Shown here piece after piece: positions 35,593 to 46,900 of a stretch of 64,000 nt of DNA. Made by a program: the position numbers and the translations under genes. The stretch comes from Aphidius gifuensis (lineage: Eukaryota; Arthropoda; Insecta; Hymenoptera; Braconidae). Location: assembly GCF_014905175.1 (NCBI RefSeq), contig NC_057788.1, forward strand, positions 25,390,154-25,454,153. The letters are read 5' to 3'. Under the pieces are notes generated by a model, which was given only the letters and a program-made list of their open reading frames with translations, was not told the origin of the DNA and made no database searches. Each line of letters opens with the position of its first letter. Position 1 is the stretch's first letter.

Positions 35593-38500
35593 ATGTCTTT
35601 GCTTAATGAAGAAAGTAAGTATATTTTTTTTAAGTGTTTTAAGTGTAAATTAGATTTAACATACATTAAATGTACTTGTGTGTACAGACATATACATTTT
35701 ATTTTTATATTTTTAGTAAAAAAAATTGATAAAAAAGCAGCTCGTTCAATATAGTTTTTCTCGGTAATTATTAACAAAACATGGTTGTTCATTCATCGTT
35801 GAAATTTCTATAACTTTTTTGCTTAAATAACAAAGCTGGATATATTATTTTTATTTTTGAGATATTAATAGATAATTGATTGACGTAGATAGGTTTACAT
35901 ATATACTGATGTTTTAAATATTAAAAAATTCAGTCAAAAGTTATTAGTCAGCATTAAATTTTACACAATGAAATTCAGTATAATTATTAATTGGGATTGT
36001 GATTAGAAAAAAAGTGATGAGAAAGTGAAGCTGTTATTTTAATATACAAAACTGGAAAAAGTGTCATATTGCAAACTTACCTTTTGTAAATAAATGTCAA
36101 TAAATAAACTCAATGTTACCAAACAACTCGCAATGTAAGACCACTTTTGTGTGGCTTAATTAATTTAATGGGTTAATATGTGATTGTTATATTAACTTAA
36201 AATGCAAATGTTTGTTGATGCCAAACAATATCAATCATTGACATTTCAATTTAACAACAATTCAAACTATTTTCTAGTGTATGCATATATACTCAGAGAA
36301 TTAACTCTAATTTTTTTTATTATTTTTTTTTTCTACAATAACGTTCGTTTTATTTTTCAGTCACTAATGTGAAAAAAAAATAATGACTACTTGTTGTTTA
36401 TTTTTTTTTTCAATTATTATTCATAACAATTCGATTGAATTATTTAGATCATTGATTGATAAAATATTTATCATATTTCACGAATGATTAAACATTAAAA
36501 TTGCATATAATTATTTTCATTTTGATCATCATTCAATATCTTAATAAAAAAATTAAATTTTATATTTTGTCAAGTTTAAGATATGATCTAGTAATTTTAT
36601 TATGTTTCTTTTTTTTTTTCTCATTTTGTACAAACTTCAGTGAACTGCATTGGTCTTTGGTTGAAGCTTCTTTGGCTGTTAATTGAGAATCACGACGACC
36701 TACGCGAGTCGCTTTGGCAATCGTCCGATTCGATTGTGGTCGTTGCTCTTTCACCATGTGGCTTTCCAGTTGAATCCATCTAAAACTCTTGCACCTTATT
36801 TCACCAATGAACTCTCTTCACAAAGTTCAAAGAAGTTTTCAATCTGATAACTAACTTATTTTGCTTTGTCGTTTTATCTAGAGAAAAATATTCTCGTCTT
36901 TTTTTTGATAAGGAAAAAAACACCAGTTATTTTTTAAAATCTATATGACAATCATTTTTTTCACTCTTATTTTTTACCTATAATACTATTTATTTTACGA
37001 ATATTCAAGAATTAAAAAAAAAATGATTCAGTTTCTCAAGCACTCACTCAAAAATTGTTATTAAATTTCATCTTTTCATAACAACTCTAACAAACATACA
37101 TGACCGTGTTATATTATAATTATTATGCTTTTTATATACGTATTGATGTATTGAAACTAAAAAAAAAATTTTCTCAACTACTTAATTTATATATACAGAC
37201 AATTCACAACGAAAATCAAAACGGTCAATAAGCAAGCCCACTCGGTTCAGAGAAGACGATTCATCTGATGATGAACCTGCTCCAAAAAAAAATAATACAA
37301 ATGCAAGTCGAGTCGATGAAAAAGCGGTAATATATGACCTTTATTTATAAAAAAAAATTATTTGAATAATTAATTAACTTGTTTTGAAACTGATGTTGTG
37401 GATATTTACATAATTTTCAGAGAAAAGATGCAAAATATGAATCAGAATTTAATATTTACAATATAATTACCGGTGATGAAGATATATGCAATTCCACGAA
37501 TACTAATGATAAGGTAATAATCTTATTTTCTTTAAACGTTTTTATCAAATCAAACTTGTTTGCCTTATGACTATTTGAAAATCAGACACTTTCGTAAATA
37601 GTAATTGCAATTGAAAATATTTTTAAAAAATTAGTTTTTGATTTTTGAATCTCATTAAAAAAGTTATCGAGTTCCTATCACATCTGTATAATGAAATTGT
37701 GGCAAATATATAGTCAACATAAAATTCACTTATTTTTCATTTAAAAAATGACAGCTTGATAAACTTTCTGCCATGGTTCCAATTCAACTAAGCAATCAAA
37801 CGGAATCAGCCTTTACAATGGATGTGATGACCAATACAGAGCAGGTAATTGATAGTTACATATATATAAAATTGCATATATAAAATTGTAATATGTATAT
37901 ATACATACGACATAGTACAGTTTGAATATCGTAATTAATAATAATATGATTAATTACTAATTAGTTATCAATTACAGAAACCTTTTTTTTTAAACTATTT
38001 TATAATAACTATATTGTTTATAATTCTCTCAGTGTATTTGTATACGTAATTAGATTAATATTTTGTTTGTTTTCAAAGAAAACTTATACAGTACTTGAAA
38101 ACGTCACGAATATGGATCGTGAAACTGTTGAAAAACACTCATTCAGCCAAATATCTCAAATGGAAAACGATATTTGTTCCAAGGTGATATTGCAATATTA
38201 GGAATTTTTTTTTTAAATACGTTCTAAAAGAAACTTAATTTGACTCATTTCGTTTTTTAGGATATTATAAAACAAGAACCTTTGATTATGCCCACGAAGC
38301 AAACGGAAGAAAAAATTATGACCCCGAATGACGGTGGTAGAATAAAGAAATTTTTAAAAAAGGTATGTTCAATAAACATACTACTTTTTCTTAGTGAAAT
38401 CTTTTCTTCAAATATGTGCAACTTCAAAAGAAACTTAATTTGACGTCATTTTTAGAGTAATCAAAAAATAAAACAACCTTCGGTTATAATGACGAAGCAA

Positions 38501-40601
38501 ACAGAAAACAAACTTATGACTCCAAGCGAAGGTTATAAAGTCAAGAGATTAATCGATTCTGATCATTCCAAAAAGGTAAAATCTATATCGGTGTATGAAT
38601 TTTTTTTTTTTAATTGTTGTTTTATAATATTGCCTAGCAAATTTAAATTAAGGTATCAATCAAGTAACTTTTCTAGCTAATTTTGGCTTCTCGCATAAAT
38701 AACAAGCCTGTATAATACAACATACACAACATATATGCATACGCATGGTATGAATAAAATCATATAATACATGTGTTGTATACTATATGTTGTCTATATG
38801 TCTATGCTAGTAAATCGTCACATTTTATTAATAAAGTTTTTTTTATTTTTAACAATACTTTATGAGCTTGTAAATATTCGTTTTCTTACGCGCATAAACA
38901 CCTTAATATAGCTTTTTTGTGTTTTGCTTCTATTTTTCTTAATCTTGGTATTGTTATTCTGAAAGGATACTATTATTTGATTAGTCTAATATGCATTTCT
39001 ATTTTTAGAAAATTGTTCATGATGAACATTCCAGAACTGGCTTAAAGAACATCAACCCACTATCTACACGAAAGAATAAAATTTCTATATCTAACGATAT
39101 GGTTCAAATTTCGGTAATGTATATAAATGTGTTACTTAGAATAGCTCACTAAGAATAATCACCAATGTCCTTACAGTGCTTACATATTTATGGATGTATA
39201 TAGCTTCTGTACATTTTTAATTTATTACAGACCACATTTCAAAAATTAGAAAAAAAATTAATTCTTATCGTGAAAAAATTTATTTCGTTTATTTGTGCAT
39301 GTAAATATCCCATGCTATTCTATCGATAACATTAAGATAAATCTGAAAAGCGTGTACACAACAAAGCTTCGTGCACTTATTATTCTACTGAGAGCTTGCA
39401 ATACTCATACTGTTTTTTTTATTTATAATTAGAGAGCACAATTAAGAAATTATGAAACTACAATTGGCAATTTGAAGAATTCAAATGCAAAACTTATTAA
39501 AGAGCGTAATGAACTTTTGAATTTCATCCAAAATGAATTATCAAAAGATGAAGTTAAGAAGCCTTTACAAATCTCGACTATTGCAATTTCTCTTTACGAA
39601 CAACGCCTCGAAGAAAAATTGAATGATTTTGCAGTCAATTTTACTGACACTATCATCAATAAAATTAATAATAATTCATCGACAGCCTTACGTTCAAAAG
39701 AAAAAACTCAATTAAAAAATGTCAAGATAGAAGATGAAAAGGTAATAAAAAAATATTGTTTAACTAACCGTCAGAGCCTCTTTCCTAGTAGTATATATCA
39801 TTCGAGCACATTTAAGCAGATAATGCTCCTATTTTCTTGGGCACAAAAAATTGATATTTATTTATAATAATTCAATGACAAATAGAATTTTCGAAGCTGA
39901 ACCTATATATTTATTTATCTATACATGTATACATTAATTTATTTTACAGGTATTGATAACAAGACCAGGAAAAACTGAAGAATCCGTGAAAATAAATTTA
40001 TCTCATAGAAGTTATTTTGATGCATTGAACAAAGTTGAACTTGAAAAAATAGTAAAAAACGTTGTCAGTGGCTATTGGCCAAACAGTTCTGACAGAATCA
40101 AAATTTATCTTAAATTAGACTCACGACAGAAAGATAAAGACGTCCGAATCATTACAGATGAAGAAGTAATGGATATTTCATGTACGTATATATTAGCGTT
40201 TTATTTTGCGTAGTAGTCTTTCATCTGGTTCACGTCAGTTAATTTATCTATTTATTCATTTTTCGTTGATTGTCGTTTCAACTGAATGTAACTCCAACGT
40301 AAAATATTTTGTTTTTTTTTTTTTTCAAAACGTTGAGTTTATACCATACATATTTTTGATTCATAATTACAGTTATATATCTTTTATATTATTTTATTTT
40401 TTAGATGTTTCATTGATGTTGTTTGAAAAACAAATGCCATCGGAAAAACTTTATTCTGATGAAGAGTTTTTGAAAAACAAAAATAAAATTAAAGCAATGA
40501 TTGGCAATTGTTTAACTGAGCAAAGAGGAAATTTCAATCGAACATATCAAAGGTCGGAAAATCTTGATGGTCAACGACAAACAGAAAATATTTCAACATG
40601 A
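35593..40601 (+). CDS. Accessory protein of the giant EnSpm-like element, about 500 aa, unrecognised
   Basis: Eleven plus-strand exons join in phase with GT-AG introns: 35593-35614, 37199-37326, 37421-37513, 37755-37844, 38079-38183, 38261-38362, 38456-38575, 39009-39113, 39433-39741, 39950-40181 and 40405-40601 (TGA); total 1503 nt. Residues 1-50 (MSLLNEE, then basic RKSKRS and acidic DDSSDDE) match the N-terminus of the transposase on the opposite strand. Exons 6 and 7 (residues 147-180 and 181-220) are tandem copies of one motif (TKQTE-x-K-x-MTP). Exon 9 (256-358) is charged and probably coiled-coil. The C-terminal 140 residues look globular (HRSYFDALNKVELEKIV) but I recognise no family. 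It has no signal peptide or membrane segment; basic patches suggest a nuclear protein. It may be the second protein of a two-gene EnSpm/CACTA element, binding subterminal DNA as such partners do. Function is inference. Confidence 0.75.
36640..36830 (-). other. Anomalous mixed-composition ORF antisense in intron 1
   Basis: Inside the first intron of the accessory gene a minus-strand frame stays open for about 60 codons of balanced codon use, containing FRWIQLESHMVKEQ and RVGRRDSQLTAKEAS. Its composition is unlike the AT-rich intron around it. A possible acceptor (gttagttatcag) lies at about 36851 but in a different frame. It may be a captured exon or the remnant of another gene. I do not recognise it. 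Confidence 0.35.
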
Positions 40602-40719
40602 TTTGAGTTTCTAATTTATCTCAAATACACAGCTATCTCTATAAAAATGCATGTTTTTTTGTAAAAGTATAAAATTATATGTTTGATTAAAAATTCTATG
40701 AACATAATAATAATGGTTA

Positions 40720-40725
40720 AATAAA
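40720..40725 (+). terminator. Polyadenylation signal of the accessory gene (AATAAA)
   Basis: The signal is 119 nt after the TGA stop and is followed by an A-run at 40730-40741. Confidence 0.6.
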
Positions 40726-40756
40726 TGTCAAAAAAAAAAAATCGTTCATTTGTACA

Positions 40757-40762
40757 TTTATT
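40757..40762 (-). terminator. Polyadenylation signal of the transposase gene (AATAAA on minus)
   Basis: TTTATT on the plus strand lies about 165 nt after the transposase stop. It is only 31 bp from the convergent signal of the accessory gene, so the two transcripts end against each other. Confidence 0.55.
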
Positions 40763-40925
40763 GTTTAATGAATTCTATAATGCAATCTTTATAAGTTTGG
40801 TTACTTACTTACTACTTTAATATTTCATCAAATTTTGAAATGGTTTATGAAATTCTTGTATTCATTTGCTTCTTGATAAACGCGGATTGTTGCATAGATT
40901 TTTTTCAAATAATAATACAAATGTA

Positions 40926-43900
40926 TTAATCAGAGTCCCAATAAGTTGAAAGTTTCATCGCATATTTGACTGTGTTAACATTACATATAATAGCTGGTCC
41001 ATTAATACTATTAGCAGCGCAAAATAAAATTTTTTTTCTTTCCGAAACTTGCGAAATATGACATGTATTGAAAACTCTTTTAATTTCTTTAAATTGACGA
41101 ACAAACATTCCAATAATATGCTGATTCTCGTGAGTAAAAGTTATAAACTTCAAAATTTGAACAAAACCAATATCATTACAATAGGCTACAGAGTTACAAG
41201 TTTTTCGTCTGTGATTGTCTTCACACTGATAATCTACTCCATTCAATGTTGCTTTTATAAATGATAAATATTGTTTGCATTTAAAATTTGAATCTAAAAG
41301 AGCTGATTCTTCATTTGAATTCGTTCGACAAACGGTCGATTTTCCAACAAGCGTAAAGTCACTTGAAAACGATTTCACTCCGTTTAAGGATTTCTTGATA
41401 TTTTCTTTCACTAATGGATTAACTGTTTCATCATTAATTGCATGTGTCACAATTTTTTTCAATAAAAATCTAGCTACAATTTGATGATCCCGGTGATAAG
41501 GACTAGAAATCATTTTGATAATATCACCGTTCCATGATTCGAAAGAGAAAGTTGAAAAACACCATAAAGGTCCCCAATTCCTGACAGAATCTGCAATGTG
41601 TGTCATCAAATGTACATTGTAACTCATAGAATCTAGACCCCACAATGTTGCCATATCTTCAACATATTTCGATAGTTGTTTTTTGGCTAATTTTAAATTT
41701 TTTTCATCAATTGAATCAGAGTTTAATATGTACGCTGCATTTACAATTAGTGCAAAGTGATCAAAATAAACTGGTTGCAAAACTCTTTTGAGGCAAGGAA
41801 GACTATAAAACAAGGTCCAATTTCTCCACTCTGATGCCGTCCAATTACTCATATCTTGAATTGTTCTAGGTGTTCGTGAAATTCGCGTCGGTGGTTTAAT
41901 TTTCAGTAGAATTTCATCGATTGAGTCATAAATATCTTTAATCCTTGTCCATTTTTGATTTTTTACAAACCAATCTCCCATAGACGAAAAAAAATTTTGT
42001 GTAGTGTGCTGCTTGACAGCTCCGATCCACAAAGCATGTAATGCATCTACAGGCAAACCAGTATCTAGTTTCATACCAGGAATTATAGCTAAGGCTGACA
42101 CACCTTTAATTCCATGAACAACTGTTTTAGTTTCATGAGCTTCTTTGCTTGATGACAACATACCATCATGAGTACGCAAAGTTGTTTTTTCTTTCAGCAT
42201 GGATGGTGGCAAATAAACAAATTGTTTAGATATGGAATGTCCCATATTACTACAGTAAGTACAACCGTTAAACCCATTATACTGTTTCATGTTAAGTACA
42301 TCACATCTAGCAACTGAGTCGACTGTACATACAGGAGATATAAATTTACTGGTTACGTTTTCTATGCCTTCAGGTTTCCATACAATACCAGTTGTATACA
42401 AATCACGCATTTCACTTGCAAAAGGAAGTAAAAAATCTGTAAATATTGGCTTTGTTTTATCTATCCATAAGCCAGCTAACATCATATGTTTATGGCGGCT
42501 GTGAGGTGGCAATTCATTGATTTGCGCCCATATTGGCCAAGCTGATTTATTCGTGGTATCTCCCATACTCACACCATCGGTACTAAATGTAATTGAATAA
42601 TTAAAACGATTATACAAAAAGTTCCCTGCTTTACAAAGTTGCTTGTATTTTTCACCATCATAAATATCACGAATAGTATTTGTTTCAGGACGTTTAAAAC
42701 GATAGCTCAGTAAGTTATTAATATTCGGGTGTGAGAAAAGCTCAATTATTTGTGATTTCAAACCTAACTGAAGAAAATAGGAGAATTCATGTTCTGTATT
42801 ATTGACGCAGTCTTTAGACTGCAATCTTTCAGAATTTTTAAAACCGAAGAACGAATGACAACGACTACAATATATATGTTTAACTATATTGGTATTATCT
42901 CTCCCCAAAACTCGCCACAATGAAGGTTTGTGATTTGGTAAGTTACCATTTACGGTCATGTCATTGAAAGTTTTAAAACAATTGAGCAACGATTGGTAAG
43001 TTTCTCTCGAGTGTAGAAAATTTACAATTCTCGTAAGAATAAAATCTTTTTTCGAAAACTTATGATTCCATATAGGTGAATCAAGAAACTCAGTAAGTGC
43101 ACAGCTGAAAAACGGTTTTGAATTGTTAGCTTCGTGATTGCGATCGCGAAGGTTTTTACAAGATACTTCACATGTTTGTATTTCTTCTGTTTCCAATCCA
43201 TTTGTACAGTTATCCTGTTAATTTGAAACAAAAATTTCCAAGTTAGTTATAATAAGTTAGTTTCAATAAAATAAGAATTTAACATATGTATGTCAATCGA
43301 CAGGTAGAAATTAGTCTCCATATTCGACACTAAACCTCGTTTTGATGTCGAAGACCGAGCTTGATTCTTTATAGAAATGTTACACTACACTGAGAGAAAA
43401 AAATATTACGTTTTACGATGCTACTAAAGTACCGGTGAATGTTTTCGCATTTTTAATATCATATAATATTTTTTCAAATATTTTTCACTATTTAAGGCTG
43501 TTTGTAAATAATTGAATTTCTACTCAATTTTGTTTTTAGTTAAGCTTATTTTTTAAATGAAATAATTATCTATGTTGAAAATTTATTTAAATTTTTTTGC
43601 CTTGGCTTTTTTTAGATAATGAATGTCAAAGTTGACAACTTTTATACACGAGAATAGGGTGAAATAATTTTATTTTTCGTAAACAGCATATAGTAGATTC
43701 GTTGTCTACTCGAAAACTTATTATTTTCTATCAAATTGTAGATAACAAAAAAAACGAATATAATTTGAAAAAATGAGTTACGTTATTGCCACGGATTTGG
43801 AAAGTTATTCAAGTTTAAATAAAAATAGTATATTTCGTTACAAGTGCCCACTCTGGGGGGCTATTCTCGAATGATGTGAGTCGACTCACTCACACGGAGC

Positions 43901-46900
43901 GAGGTCCGTGTACGGATCTACTTGAGCGACGAACTGAGATTCGTTCACGGAGGATTACTTATAAGAGTAGCCAGTCCGTCCACGAATATAAATATCCGTC
44001 TCTCATACAATTCGATTTGAGCGCGAGACAATTTGGTGGTTGGGTTGTATGAGAGACTATTCCAAATATTCGTAAACTAACTCACTGTGTCACTCAAATG
44101 AACGGATCTCAGTTATCGCTCCGTGTAATGGTATCGACTCCCTTCAGAAATACTCTCAACGAATTTGAATAGAGTGGGTATAAGCAGAGTGAAGCCACCG
44201 AGGTCCCATTAGTCCGACATTTTGTGCTCGCCGTATGGAGCGAGTATAAGAGGTTTCGTCACTTCCGAGCTCACCATATGGAGTGGGTACCCGTGTAGGA
44301 GAACACAACACGGCCAAGCATCGGCCGATGCTCGGCGAACTTCGGCCAATAATCGGCAAACATTAATGGGCCTTTAATGCGCCAAGCCTGGAGCGTTACG
44401 GTAATTTAATATCAGCTGCCATTAATGGCCCAATAATGTTCGCCAAGATTGGCCCGATAAATGGCCCATTAATGGCCCGTTAATGGCCCATTGATATACC
44501 AAGGGTAAGCCAAGAGTAGACCAACCATCAGCCATTATTGGCTTGCCATTAATGGGCCATTAATGCGCCAAGCCTGGAGCGTTACGGTAATTTAATATCG
44601 GCTGCCATGAATGGCCCAATGATGTTCCCCAAGAGTAAACCAAGTATGGCCCATTTATTAATTCCATTGAAAAAAAAAAAAAAATATTTTTTTATATATT
44701 TTTATATTTTTTTTTTTTTTTATTATTTATTATTTATTATTTATTATTTAACAATCGGGCTTTTATTATACAAGCTATTAATAATCAATTGAAGAAATTA
44801 TCATTAAACACTATTGAGATTTGATTCTACCTGGACTTGAACTCAGATTCTTCTGTGCGATATCCTGAAGCATTACCACTCGGCCACGGCGGCTATAACG
44901 AAAGTCATAAATAAATTTTTGATTTGAATCAAATCAACAAAAGACCAACTCTTGGCCTTAAGGGATGATCGGCCGGCCATGGCCAGTGATGAGCAACCAT
45001 GCGTTGGCCATTTAAGGTCTAAGGAGATTGGCCGATGAATGGCCAGACAAGCAACGGCCATTAATGTATGAGGCCAAAATGATTGGCCGATGAATGGCAG
45101 ACAAGCAAGCGCCATTAATGTATGAGCCAAAGATTGGCCAATGATTGGCAAACAAGCAACGGCCATTAAAAGTCTACCAAGACTAGGCCGATGATCGGCA
45201 AACAAGCAACGGCCATTAAAAGTCTACCAAGACTAGGCCGATGATCGGCAACCAAGCAATGGCCATTAATGTATCAGCCAGAGATCGGCCAATGATTGGC
45301 AAACAAGCAATGGCCATTAAAAGTCTACCAAGACTAGGCCGATGATCGGCAACCAAGCAATGGCCATTAATGTATCAGCCAGAGATTGGCCAATGATTGG
45401 CAAACAAGCAATGGCCATTAAAAGTCTACCAAGACTAGGCCGATGATCGGCAAACAAGCAACGGCCATTAAAAGTCTACCAAGACTAGGCCGATGATCGG
45501 CAACCAAGCAATGGCCATTAATGTATCAGCCAGAGATTGGCCAATGATTGGCAAACAAGCAATGGCCATTAAAAGTCTACCAAGACTTGGCCGATGATCG
45601 GCAACCAAGCAATGGCCATTGATGTATCAGCCAGAGATCGGCCAATGATTGGCAACCAAGCAACGGCCATTGAACGTCCATCAAGGCTTGGCCGATGATC
45701 GGCAACCAACGAATGGCCGTTAATGTATCAGCCAGGCTTGGCCCATGTATTGTTGCCAATAATCGGCCATTTAAGAATCAGCCAAGGCTCGGCCGATGCA
45801 TGGTTGGCAATCATTGGCCATCTAAGAGTCAGCCAAGGCTTGGCCATGAATCGGAACCATGAATTGGCAGTACAAGAATGGGCCAGTTGTTTGCCAATGA
45901 TGAACCATGAATGGCCCATGCCTGGCTACCAATCATTGGGTGCCATTGATGGGCCAATGCATGGCCGTGTTGTGAGTCTTGGCGATTCCTACACGGGTAT
46001 AAGAGGGTTCCGTCACTTACGAGATAAAAATCATATATGGCTTCACTCTGCTTATACCCACTCTAATTTGAAGGGGCAGGCACGAGCCTGGGCGAGTGTT
46101 TCCCCTCCAAATGAGTTGTGAGACTCTCTGATTGGGCACATGTAACGAACCATATTTTATGTTACTAGGGACAGTGGTAATAATGTGTGAGTTTCCAAAA
46201 AGCGCACTACCCCTCTTACGCTTTGGAAACTCACACATTATTCCCACTGCCCTTGTAACATAAAAAATATTTTCTTTCTCGCGGCAAGTGATGCACACAG
46301 ATGTGACATACACAAGCATATAATGTAGCAGTCTACTATACTTGCTTGCTAGCAGTAGTGTTAGTGTCTGTCTGTATATGCACGGACACACTCAAAGTCA
46401 ATTTTCGAGACAGAAGCGCAACAAAATTTCGGGTACCCGGGCATAAAATTTAGCGTTACGATATACGGGCCCCTCAAACTACAAATATTGGCTTTTACAC
46501 TCAGACTATGACAAACTATGACTTTTACAAACAGCCTTAAATAGAATTTTATACTATCATCAAAAATCCAAAAACATCCACTGGCACTATAGTATGGTAA
46601 AACTGAATATATTTATGAAACTTCAATATGTATAATTTGGAACAAGAATGCTTATTTACGTGGGAATACTTTATACTTACATCATCTGATGAAGTTGTAG
46701 ATACAAAATCTTCAGAGCTATCTTTACTTTGAAGGTTGCTATAATGAGAGTCATCCTTCATTGAATAGTTAGCATTAAAGTAATGTTCAGTATCGTCATT
46801 AGAATTATCAGGTACTGTGTTTTCTTCTTCTTGTTCTTCATCTTCGGCTGACTCAGTGAATGATTTTTTAGAAGCTGAAGTATTATCCTAGTTTTTATAG

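Larger units (their letters stand above)
28972..35640 (+). repeat. Left arm of the giant inverted repeat (at least 6.67 kb)
   Basis: The left arm is the reverse complement of 48476-54891, including every nested element, with only small indels, few substitutions and one larger block difference. Checkpoints pair as 28972 with 54891, 30431 with 53414, 34554 with 49558, and the start codons at 35593 and 48523. The inner border lies in intron 1 of the flanking genes (after aagtgtttt). The outer border is unknown because the right arm enters the N gap. Confidence 0.95.
44290..45997. mobile_element. GGCCAT-family TIR element, complete 1.7-kb copy
   Basis: It starts cccgtgtaggagaacacaac and ends tcctacacggg, flanked by TA on both sides (44288-44289 and 45998-45999). 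It holds inverted ggccattaatgg motifs on the left, an A/T tract, a tRNA-like module on the minus strand (44826-44896), and a long tandem array on the right. A neighbouring paralogous stretch (gagtataagagg at about 44240) shows what the empty site looked like and supports a 2-bp TA duplication. There is no coding capacity. Confidence 0.8.
43488..46544. mobile_element. 3.06-kb composite TIR element inside transposase intron 3
   Basis: It is bounded by a perfect 21-bp inverted pair: ctatttaaggctgtttgtaa plus a at 43488, and its complement ending at 46544. TTAA occurs at both ends within this pair (43492-43495 and 46537-46540), so a TTAA target duplication with 13-bp ends is one reading. Inside, a further inverted pair (gagtgggtataagcagagtg at about 44171 with its complement at about 46043-46062) flanks the GGCCAT element. 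No open frame is convincing. Confidence 0.7.

Noticed and set aside
45577..46121. Long ORFs within the tandem array
   Set aside because: Tandem units of a length divisible into an open frame keep the ORF open; the peptide is only the repeat translated.
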